Positions 23,650 to 34,390 of a DNA stretch of 64,000 nt are shown piece after piece. Positions within the stretch are counted from its first letter, which is position 1, and each line of letters begins with the position of its first letter. Under the pieces are notes generated by a model. The model did not search any database. It was not told the DNA's origin and saw nothing but the letters and a program-made list of their open reading frames with translations. A program made the translations under genes and the position numbers. The stretch is from contig NC_057925.1 of assembly GCF_018873765.1 (NCBI RefSeq), forward strand, positions 9,125,568 to 9,189,567. Reading direction: 5' to 3'. The DNA comes from Telopea speciosissima (taxonomy: Eukaryota; Streptophyta; Magnoliopsida; Proteales; Proteaceae).

Positions 23650-25200
23650 TGACAATAAGTCAATAACAACTTAACAAGATGATATCAATATGACAATATC
23701 CCCAATAGTCCAATACAAGTCAAATAGTCATCAAGTGACTCAAATATTAACACATATTCTAATAATAATTACTCCGCCGTCTGACATATATTAATTTCAT
23801 CACAAACAAATGTGCTAAGATGGTTGAATGTTGTGTTCTCCAAGTGCTTCCGGCGTAGATGCAGTGAAGATTCGAAGGCCGGTACAAGAATCAACAAAGA
23901 GAAGTAAAAGGAATTTCGACTAAGACTGTCTTTTATATAAAGCACATTTGAAAAGAATCTCGATATCTCGGGAGATTTAACTTTTGTCTCGAGATATCCG
24001 AGATGGTCGAAATATCGACTGAGTTTTTTTATTTTTTTAAATTTGAACCAGTGTTTTGTTTCGTACAACTCGAGATACTCGAAATTCTCGAGATCTTGGC
24101 CGAGTTTTAATGAGTTTTAGTACTATGGCCGGATCAAGTCCACTCATGCTCCGATGGAACCGACATGCATTGTCTTCCATCTGCATGACGTATGAATGCC
24201 ACATCATAGTGTTCGAGAAGAAACAAGAGTAGTTTCTTCTAAAGCAGATCGAGATATCCAAAACTTTCAAGACTTCACCGAAATTTCTGAGGTCTCGGCG
24301 AGTTTTAGAACTATGCCTGTGTAAACATAGAAAACCTCTAGTGCGACCACTGGTTCGAAAACCCTCTTTCTGGTCACTATGGGCCCACCCAAGTGTACAG
24401 TAACCAAAATAATGGCAAAGCTGTAAATATTCCAAAGTTTATAAGGGTAGTGGTAGTTTGGTAAATAAATAGAATCTTAAAGAGTTACTTAGAAAGATAT
24501 AATTAGGTAGGGATGCAAAGGGAATTTGATTTATGGATAAGGGTAGACTTGGAATAAAGATCAAAATAAGAAATAAAGAGATTAAAGGATGAAGAGAGGG
24601 GTAATATGGGAAGACCAAGGTTATGGTGTTGTTTAAAATCAATTCACCAGTCTCCTTCAACCTCATGGTAAGAGGAGAAATCAGACTTGCTTTGGTTTGA
24701 CAAATTCTCTCAATAGATCTCTCTCTGGCCTGAGATTTCAGGAGGATCGCAACTACGAGACCTATTAAAGTGATCAATAACAGAACTCAAAGGTCAAAGG
24801 AGTAAAGATATGTTTGGCTCTGCACCTTGGTTTGGCAGTAGAAAACGAGATCATCTCTGAGTTTGAAATAGAACTCTCAATAGGATAGGTTTCAAGGAAC
24901 AAGACTCTGCAGAGGTCGCCTATGGAAGGGCTTCGTTCACTCCATACCTCAGACCCAATGGAATCAAATCTTTTGCGGCTCAGTTGGTTCGACAGTAGCA
25001 GGATTTGGATAGATACAGGGAATAGCAGGAATAAAAGAGAGAGAACAAGAAAGAAAGAAGAGGAGTGAAGAGGGAGAACCAAGAAAATAGAAAGAAGGTT
25101 CAGCGAGGAAGACCGTACCTGAGAAGAGGGACTCTCAATCGAACCTGGAAGAAGAGAGTGAGGGAAACTGCATATGCACAATAACACAACTCACCACTAT
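23650..25200. other. Non-coding repeat-like sequence right of the gap
   Basis: 23930-24320 carries a block of TCGAGATATC-type degenerate repeats. 24430-25190 resembles in style the non-coding interior of the LTR element at 17811-20734 (G/A-rich, many GGTAA and AGAGGGG runs, then CTTCAACC and regulatory-like tails), but no LTR pair could be matched. It may be a relative of that element truncated by the gap. Confidence 0.35.
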
Positions 25201-25930
25201 GAGAAAATCTAACTCTCATTGAATTCTACCATTCCATCGTAGGAGGTTACATATATAAATTGATGTTAATCGTAAAAAAAGAATCCTATAAAATAGAAAC
25301 TATGTACTGAGGAAACTAATTTTAGCAAGGAAACTAAACAAAATAGGGAAACTACCAAATATCTCCTACCTAATCTATCTTCCCTAATTTAAACTCAAAT
25401 AAAATGAAGATTACAAAAATAACCCCAAGAAACAATTAATCTCCCTACTAACTTGTTGGTCACAAAACTTTGGATTGTGCCGGTTCTGTCTTGTTTTGGA
25501 CTGCCAAATCTGTTTGTTTTGGTGCAACCACGCTAGTTCTACAGCATCAATCTCTTTGCTGCCCTCGAGATTCCAATGGCAGAACCTTTGAAATCTCAGT
25601 TTCTTCTACCCACCCCCCTTAATTTCTACTTTTTATGTGTTTTAAGCCCCATGACATCTTTACCTTAACCCTTGTTTCCTGAGTTTCCTTTCAATCTACT
25701 CAATTCCTAATTTTTCAACTTACAGAACTATTACACAACCCGTCAGATATCTTTTCTGCAAAATGCAAGCCTTAGCTTTGGATCACGGGGATGCTCAAAT
25801 CTTCTTGAATCGATTTCATAAACCAGACTTCCTGATACTGTAATAAGCTGTCTCCAGATTCACGTTTGACAAACCTTCCATGAATTATATCCTCCATAGA
25901 TTCATTCATGAGATCTTTGACATCTAAGAT

Positions 25931-26100
25931 GTGTCATTTATTTTTTTCTGCAGATGTCCATGGGCTGTTAATGATGGCTTCCAAGGCTCTCTAAATAAAG
26001 TCAACAAGAACTTTCTGATAGTTTTATTTATTTCACGTGTGTCATTTATTTTTTCTGCAAATGCCCTTGGGCTGTTAATGATGGTTTCAAAGGCTTCAAT
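25931..26100 (+). repeat. Two-copy tandem repeat, period about 108 bp
   Basis: The stretch GTGTCATTTATTTTTT-TCTGCA followed by ATG-CC-TGGGCTGTTAATGATGG is present at about 25930 and again at about 26038 with a few substitutions. One copy has an AG acceptor-like end (TTCTGCAG), mutated to TTCTGCAA in the other. No coding role is evident. Confidence 0.6.
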
Positions 26101-26646
26101 TGTTTGCAGTTGATTAATTCAAAGCCCTCTCAGTTGTGCCACCCATTGTTTCATCCCTGCAGCTTGGGATGGATGGAAGTGATCATTTATATTTGTATTT
26201 ACACCTCATATTTCCAGATTTTTCCTAGCTTAATCGACCCTTTCTCTAATGCTTACACCACATACACTGACTTTCTTCCATAATATCATGAGTGCTCTTC
26301 ACATCTGTTCCTCCAACTCGCTCATTTGGTGAGACACATGGTGACCTTTTCATTGAGTGAAAGTACCATATAATTGACAATGTTGTTTAAATTCCATACC
26401 CAACTTTTCTGTGCGACGGCGTAGTGTAAACTTCAGGGTAGCTACAGTATACACATTTCTGATTTCACTTCTGGAAGTGGATATTTTTTACAGCTGAAGT
26501 CAAGTATAAAAATATTTCTATAATATTTCTTTAGATTCTGCCACATTATTTTTGTATGGCATTAAACGATTATTGATTTGATGAGGAAATGTGTTTTGAT
26601 GTCTGTGTGCTTGTTCATGAGTTTTATCTGCACAATATGATTGCAG

Positions 26647-26898
26647 TTGCTGTATGGAGAAGACTCCTCTCTTGCTGATGTTTTTGGACACCTAGAACGG
26701 AACAGGTGAAATGCATAAGTTGCTTCCCAATTTTTCTTTCCCTTCTGTTTTTCCTTAGTTTCTCGTTATAATTTCTCATCTTATTGTTACTAATTTGTAC
26801 TTGAACTGACCTTCAGGAATCAACTGGGGATAGCAGAATACAGCTTAAGCCAATCAACACTAGAAACTATTTTTAACCATTTTGCTGCAAACCCATAG
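26647..26898 (+). CDS. ABCA1: ABCA1-like ABC transporter, last two exons (partial)
   Basis: Exon 26647-26705 follows a TGATTGCAG acceptor and encodes [16 protein letters not shown]. After a short intron, exon 26817-26898 encodes [20 protein letters not shown] and ends AANP-TAG (26896-26898). The split Arg codon (AG|G) joins in phase. The [13 protein letters not shown] and [12 protein letters not shown] motifs are those of the extreme C-terminus of plant full-size ABCA1, downstream of the second nucleotide-binding domain. The protein is a two-NBD membrane transporter, about 1,900 residues in Arabidopsis, so nearly all of it is missing here. No preceding exon is seen between the gap and 26647. 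The gene faces the AP2-like gene tail to tail. Confidence 0.82.
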
Positions 26899-28100
26899 TT
26901 ATTTTTATTTTGTCGCCATAATACTTTTGTTAATGTTCAACAGAGAGGAATGGGTCCCCAAGTTATTGTCAGGTGGATCAGTCTCTCTTATAGTAAAAGA
27001 ATCAAGATGTATAGGAAGGAAAAATTAGCCGCCCACTTCATTGATTTTAAGCCATTTGTAAATAGCAGGGAGCATCTTTCTGTAAATAACTGAAAGCTTT
27101 TGCAATTTGAAATTAAAATTTTCTTCATAAGCTTTCTGTCGAGCAGTTTCGATAATTGTATGTTGGAGCTTTTTGTGATTCTAGCTCTACTGAATCAGGA
27201 TGGTCACAACTTATTGTAGCTCTGAAACAAAACTGTGACAGATTCTTCAATCAAGAAGGAACCCTTAATTTTGTAATCCGAAGATTGTTAGGGGTGAATC
27301 GATTTTATAGGTTTTGCTTGCTGATATATACTTCAAAATTTGAAATGTATATAGGTTCGATATCCTGTGAGATTGGAATTCTAAGTGAATTCTTTTTTAT
27401 TTCCCTACGATAACAAATTTGAGAGGGTAAACGTATATTTCTCTATGAGTAACCTTGAAACCCTACGACATGGGTGTGATTGGGCATAATTCTGGGGTTT
27501 CTTTTATTGCAGAGAAACACCATGAAATCCTCTCAAGGGTCCAAATTTCAAATCTAGCCATTGGTTTGTTTATTCAATGAAGAGAAAGCATAGCAACTTT
27601 GAGAGAAAGGTGTCCACATATTTAATGAAGAGAAAGCATAGCAACTTTGAGAGAAAATCACACACTGACATCGTGTACTTTCTTTTTTCATTTGTGCTAT
27701 TATATTATATTTAATGGAAAGGTGGACACAATTAGCCAAATTGCTTACGAGGCAACTATATATGGCATAATTTTTTTGCTGATATGGTAAGTGTATAGGT
27801 TCATTAAGGCTCCAATCTTACTGGTTGGAAGGGGTACCTTCCCCAGGTCATATATTACATTTGAGCCTAAATGATGTCAAACCAAATCGTCAGACCTGTT
27901 TAAAAATCACTCATAGTTGAATGACTTTCCGTAATATATGGTTGACCATCAAATTTTAGACTTGAAATTTGACAATTGATTAATCATAGTGAATGGCCAG
28001 AAGATAAACAACCCCCCAGAAGACAAACAATTAGGTAATATTACCCTGAAATCCTCCAAAAAGTCATTGTAGTGCAGAAAGGAAAAAAAAAAAAAAAAGT
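26899..28100. other. ABCA1 3' flank with a short tandem duplication
   Basis: Likely 3' UTR and intergenic DNA. AATGAAGAGAAAGCATAGCA followed by ACTTTGAGAGAAA is present twice in tandem at about 27575-27608 and 27623-27656. No coding sequence was recognised. Confidence 0.5.
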
Positions 28101-28262
28101 TGGACCGAGTTTCCTCCACCCACACTGTAGGGCAAGAGAGGGTGGGAAAGGGTATCGAAAGGGTATTTTGGAACATACTAAAATCATAAGAGGGGTTTGT
28201 AAACCTTAGGATGGTGGGTGAACGGTGAACTGTCCTCTATGGGTGGAGGGAAACTCAGTCCA
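28101..28262. mobile_element. Short palindromic MITE
   Basis: TGGACCGAGTTTCCTCCACCCA at the left is mirrored by TGGGTGGAGGGAAACTCAGTCCA at the right, enclosing about 115 bp. The 162-bp unit has no coding capacity. A run of A precedes it. No clear target duplication was identified, so the superfamily is open. Confidence 0.6.
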
Positions 28263-28289
28263 GAAAAATATATAACAAGACTGATGTCA

Positions 28290-31200
28290 TGAACATGAAA
28301 ATTATTCCATTTCCAGTTGGCTTGGATTCAACACCCGAAATTCCACAAATTTATTGCTTCTCCTTAGGGATCTATTCAAGCTGAGAACCTGATGGTTAAA
28401 TTAAATGCAATCTCCCTTAGGCTGAAAAATTGGAATATCAAGGTGTTTGGAAGATTGGAGAAGATTAAAAATGAGGCATTTGAAAAAATTCGATCTCTGG
28501 AATGTTGCACTTTGACAGACCAATCATTATCCCAATTACAGCAGGTCTATAAGACTCTTAAGTTGATTCTTGAGGCAGGGGAGATTTTCTGGCTGCAGAA
28601 ATCCAGACAACTATATATTTCAGATGGAGATAGAATTATAGAAATACTCGTTATAACCACTTCTTTGCTAAATAGAATCTTCGGTCTCGGAGAATTTGTT
28701 TTCTTAAGAATTCTAAAGGACAAACAATTACCTCAACCCTAGAAATTTCACATATCTTTGCAACTCATATCCAGGAAATTTTAACCTCATCCAACCCCCT
28801 TGATTCATCATTCATTGAATGTTTATTTTCACCTCTCCAATCTTCTCTGGATTTTCTATCCTTGACTTCTTTGCTAACCCTTGATGAAATAAAAACAGCA
28901 GTGTTTAGCATTGGAGATCTTAAATCTCCTGGGATTGATGGTTTATCTGCTAGGTTTTATTATCATTGTTGGGATATAGTTAATCCTAAAATCATCAGTT
29001 TTGTGCATCATTTTTTCTCTTCGGCCTATATTCCTCCAGGCATTAATCACACACTTCTCACCCTCATTCCAAAGGAGAATGCTTGTGTGTTGGAAGACTA
29101 TAGACCTATTAGTCTGTGCAATGTCTTTTACAAAATTCTTACAAATCGACTTAAAGGCTTGTTACCTGATATAATTTCTCCTTCCCAGTTTGCTTTTATC
29201 AAAGGTCGACAGAGCTCTGATAACATTGTTATTGTTTAAGAAATTTTTTACTTTTTGAAAAAGAAAAAGAAAGGAAAACAAGGTTTTTTTGCCTTAAAAC
29301 TGGAAATGTCCAAAGCTTATGACATGGTGGAATGGAGCTTTATTATTTCCATCTTTAAATTCCTTGGATTTGACCAATCTTGGATAAATATTATTTCCTC
29401 AATTCTGAAATGTTCGTGCTCCATCAAGCTTGAGGGAAGCTGTTTGATTTTTGTGAATCATCCCGAGTACTCTGGCAAAGATGTCCTCTTAGTTCGTACT
29501 TGTTCATCATTGCCATGGAATGCTTGTCCCATCCACTTCAAACTTATAGGGATCTTGATCTTTTTTGAGGTATTAAGATTGCACGTACTACCCCATAGAT
29601 TACTCATCTGTTCTTTGCAGATGACACTTTATTTTTCTGTTGTGCAAATCTTAATGACATCCATACTCTGAAGTCTATCCTTAATCTCTTTGAGTCCTTA
29701 TCGAGGCAATAATTGAACATGTCCAAAAGTGGAGTCTATTTTAGTTGTAACACTCCTAAATCACTTCAACGAAAAATCTGTTAAGACCTTGGAAGTCCAA
29801 GTGATGGATAACACATCTAAATACTTGGGTACACTCATCTTCCCTCATCGTTCAAAAACGTACATCGCTCTCTCCCCTGATTAATAGAATGAACAACGGA
29901 CTCTCTGATTGGAAATGTCAGTTCCTTTCCCAAGCAGGAAGATCTTTTTGATAAAACCAGTCCTACATGCTATCCTTACCTACCAAATGTCCTGTTTTCT
30001 CTTCCCAAAATTCATTTGCCAGAAAATAGACTCCATTTGCAGTGGTTTCTGGAAAGGTTTCAGCACACCTCATAAAGGCTTTTTCCTTATATTCTGGGAG
30101 AGTATCTGTACTACAAAAAAGTCTGGAGGGTTAGGAATGAGGACTCATTGGAACCATAACCGTGCTCTAATTCTAAAATTGACCTGGAGACTCTTTAATG
30201 AATCTTCTAGTTTATGGGCTCGGGTTCTCAAATTTAAATATTTCCCATCTTCATCTCTTTTGAATCCATATAAAAAATTTTCCTCTGGTTCATGGACTTG
30301 GAATAGCATCCGAACTCTTCTCCCGACATTCAGACGAATCACTCATTGGTGCATATGTACAGGTCACAAAGTTAATATCTGGACTGATCCATGGATCCCA
30401 GACAATCTTCAAATTAGAATTCTGCCATTTTTCAATTTCCAATACCCACCTTTCTCTACTACTAATGAGCTTCTCATTAATCGTTCATGGAATACTTCCT
30501 TAATCTCATCCTTATTCCCTAACCAAATCAGTCAATGTATCATTAATATTCCCTTCTCAGAAACTCCACATGAAGATAAATTCCTTTGTACATTATCAAA
30601 ATTGGGACGATTCTCTACCAAAGTTGTTGCTGCTTTTCTCGCAAATCAGTCTAATTCTTGTTCCCTAAATGACCCCCTTTGTGGTCCAAATTATGGAAAT
30701 TGAATGTCCACCCAAAATTCAAGATTTTTTTGTGGAAAGTCTTTCAAGATGGACTGCCAACTAGGGATAAACTCCACTGGATGAATCTGAAATCTGATTC
30801 CTGTAGTATATGCCAGGATACTTCTGAATCACCTTGGCATGTTTTTTATCTTGTAATTTGGCAAAAAGGATTTGGTTTGCCAGACCCCTTGGCCTATGTA
30901 CAAAATTTTTACAAGGTACTACTATCAAAGAGGTTTTTCATAACCTGATCAACAATCCATCCTTGACAAAAAGAGATGGAAATCGCATTTTATGCATTGC
31001 TAGTATTACAATGTATTTCATCTAGCAAAACAGGAATCGAGCTATCTTTGAAAATTACAAAATTCACCCCACTAGTATTATGAGGAATATCTTGAGATGG
31101 GTGGGAGAATATAATCTTTTTTGCCCCCTGGAAGATACATTACAGGAATCCCAGGATAACCTCTCTATATCATAGTTGCTTCTTCCTCCTCCAATGGAAT

Positions 31201-31694
31201 TCTATTTGGACCTCAACTACACAGGATAACATCATTTTGATTGCAAATGATAGTTTTAATCAGAGATCAAAACAGGGAGATGGGGTTTTGTAATTTTCTA
31301 CAACACTGAGTTGTATGCATCATCTATGGACTATGGAAATGCAGGAACAGAACAGGAAACAGAGGTCAGGGGACTCAGAGAAGGGCTCCAAAAAGCACTT
31401 CTATTGGACTGTCAAAAACTAACAATCTGGACGGACTCGGAGGAGCTCAAGAACTGAACTACTAATCAAGAAAAGTACCCATGGCCATGGGAACTCTTAT
31501 CACTTTTTGTCAGATGTCAAAAGCTTTATGGACTCATTTTGGTTTGTAAATATTATTAAGCAACCTAGACACCTAATACAGCCAGCTCATAAACTAGCAA
31601 ACTATGCTAGGACTGAACATATATCATCATCATGTATGTCATATACTGTTCCTATTATATTTTAATTTAAATATCTTTGTTTCATCAAAAAAAA
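28290..31694 (+). pseudogene. 5'-truncated L1-type LINE (reverse transcriptase to zf-RVT)
   Basis: Plus-strand frames in order: a linker (28392-28742, RLKNWNIKVFGRLEKIKNE), RT fingers and palm (28862-29239: LKSPGIDGLSARFY, LIPKENA, YRPISLCNVFYKILTNRLK, FAFIKGRQSSDNI), RT continuation (29255-29671: EMSKAYDMVEW), an intact FFADD box in another frame at 29611-29625, then 29909-30703 (WTDPWIPD, the pre-zf-RVT region) and the zf-RVT part at 30679-30948 (FKIFLWKVFQDGLPTRDKL). At least four frameshifts or stops separate the parts. Remains of an RNase H region occur near 31240-31660. The poly(A) at 31687-31694 marks the 3' end. ORF1 and most of the endonuclease are gone. A target duplication was not found. 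Confidence 0.8.
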
Positions 31695-31708
31695 GTGGCA
31701 ACAGATTA

Positions 31709-31870
31709 CTATAAAGATTTGGATGGTTCGAAGTCAGATCGAGATCCATCCTCATATTTGGTTTTAGCTTCAACGAGGTCAGCCCATGCTGGAGATGTCC
31801 ATAAACTGAGAAGTTTTTCTTTGAAAGAAGTAGCAGACGGAGGCAGATGGAGAAACTGTAGGAGGAGCTG
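31709..31870 (-). other. Unassigned exon-like fragment next to the LINE tail
   Basis: On the minus strand an AG acceptor near 31862 is followed by SATSFKEKLLSLWTSPAWAD, then LVEAKTKYEDGSRSDFEP, and a TAG. The Trp/Ser-rich, non-repetitive peptide looks conserved, but the family is not recognised. It begins 15 bp after the poly(A) tail of the neighbouring LINE on the opposite strand. Confidence 0.3.
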
Positions 31871-34390
31871 GGCCAAAAATAGGAGGTAGTGACTGTAAGA
31901 AAAATAATAAGATGGGCAGAAGTATAAGACTAATCTATTTTGTATGACAATTTGTATGTCACCGAAATATCCTTGTAAAAAATTGGAGAAGGGATTGTTA
32001 GCACCAATATCATCATTTTGTTTGCATTGAATCAGCAAACCTATACTTGAGTTGAGTCGTACTAACATACTGTCCTAAAGGTATTTGAACATCCAGAATG
32101 TTTGCAAACTAGGTTGACCTTACATTCTCACCTTCAAGATGAAACAACTCCAAGTGTGAAAGTTATACTCACTAACTCATTGACACAATAATTGAAAGGA
32201 AAACAAAATTTAATATTATTTCAGAACAATGTTAGAGAAATAGATAAGACCTCCTCTTTTTATATAGGAAAGGAAAAAACACTACTAAAATTAGATGTCT
32301 CCAAAAGATATGCTCCAAAACATGTCTCTTCCCACAAAACTTGTTTGTTAGCCATTCAAACAAGACTTCCAATAGGCACATTCATTGGCTATTTAGGTGT
32401 CTATTAGGAAAAGACTCCACCCTCTAACACACCTTTTATAAAATAAAATAATGTTTTGAATCATTCATTTTAAAATCATTTAAAATTCCAACAAAGACAA
32501 CGCAGGGAGTCTTTGGGGGCCATGATCGGATAGAGGAATAGAAGGCCAAGGGTCAAGAGGTAATGGAAGAAGAGTGGGGGAACTGAGGATTTTCCATCTC
32601 ATAAACAAAAGTTAATAAAAAAATGTTTCATTTATGGGTTTTCTTCCCTCCTATGGAATTTTTTTGGTCTTTTAGTATTAACTTATGTGAAGCATGGTTT
32701 GAAAACTCGTCTTGACGAGATCGAGGTTCTAGAGATCTCGGTGAGAGTTTTTTTTTTTTTTTTTTTTTTTATTTCGAGGTGATGTTTTGGTGGGCAATTG
32801 ATCATAGTTGGCTCCGAAATTTTTAAGGGAAGCTTGTTTTAGGTTTAATAAACATATTTAAATCTTTAAATTAAAAAAAAAATTCTCAATTTAGTGTTTT
32901 GGATTTGCACTCTTGGTTGGCAGTGAAGGCCAAACCTTTAATGTAATATTGCTTATTCTACACATTGTTTGAATGATATGAGACATAATTAGCAAGTAAA
33001 ACAAGTAAATTATGCAATAATGGATGAAGACACAATATTGAATAATTATTTAAGATATAGCTAAAAGACTTAAAGTGTCTGCTACAAACCACAAGATATA
33101 GTAAAGTGTTCACGATGCATATTACATAGACACCCAACCCAAGTACAATGAATAATACATAAGACATAGACACCTTACTACCCTAGTCTTCCACATCTCA
33201 ACTCCCAAGTCCCAAAAATACAATACTATGAGTATTAAGGAGGTCGAGATTCTCGAAATATTCGAGATTTCCCTAAGATTCTCGAAATATTTGAAATTTC
33301 GGTCAAGTTATTTGAAACTAAGCATATTTTATGTCTCGTATGTCATCTCGTCTCGAGAAGCTTGAGATTCTCAAGATATTCAAGATCTCGCCAAGATCTA
33401 CGCCTAAGCTAAGCTTGGAGATGTGAATCACTTCTGTATTAAAAGTGGTAAGTTTACATAACACTTAAAACAAAGAGGTGTCTTTCCTAGGGTTTTAACA
33501 TTACCGTTTTAGTTAAGGATCTCAGTAGGGAATGATGTTCTTTCTCATGCCCATTTGCCAACATCCAGAGAACCCACCTTCTACTATCTTCCACTCCAAA
33601 TTTTAGAATTGAGTTTCCGATTTGGTGGGCCCTTTATGCCAGAAACGAGAGAAACCCCATCCCTCTCTTTCCTTTTTGTGTCCCCACAGGAGGGACATGG
33701 GGACATAAAAATGGGGATCCTATCAACTTGTTCCAACCTGGGATAATAAGCTTATGAGCTTGATCTTACTTCACCATCGAGAAACGATAGTAGGATTCCA
33801 TCTCCAAGCTTAAATCAGGCATAGCTTGCTTCTGTTTAGGTGCGAAGCAGTGTCAAACCACACGGAAAGCTTTAGCTTGCTTCGAATTCTTCAAGGTTTT
33901 ACTTTTTAAGAGCTCTCACACCCCCCATCTTGTAGGCCCAAAGATACAGTTCGCTTAAGAATTCAAACCAGCTAACAAAACCCAGGCCCCCTTCCCTTCA
34001 TCCCCCAAAAAAATTCCAAAAAGGAACAGTACTTGAGGACAAAAAGAGTAAAAAATGTCCTTTAAGCAATAGCTGATCAATGGAACTCTCATTTCTCTAG
34101 AATCCAGATATTTAAAGCTACTAAACATACGTTCTCACAGATCGACTATCTTTCATACATTCTTTTCCTATGAACATCCCCAACAAATGCATTGTTTGAA
34201 CACAACTTTATACTATTATTAGCACGGAGGAGAATGTCAACGCTATTCCCAACACAAAATTCACAAACTTTCTTTTTCCTTTTTACAGCTCTATTAAATA
34301 CAACTGAAAGCTTCAAAAGCATCAACAAAACTTCTCAAACAATATATTTTCTACATGCATGTAGTAACTTTATGGAGAATTTTAGCATCT
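31871..34390. other. Intergenic and 3' flank of the AP2-like gene
   Basis: Contains an oligo-T tract flanked by TCGAGATC-type repeats (32700-32775), a second repeat block at 33240-33420, and otherwise A+T-rich unique sequence. The part nearest 34391 is presumably the 3' UTR of the AP2-like gene. No genes were recognised. Confidence 0.45.

Noticed and set aside
24439..25187. Two hydrophobic minus-strand frames (112 and 137 codons)
   Set aside because: Leu/Ser-rich translations of G/A-rich repeat-like DNA; no domain, no splice support.
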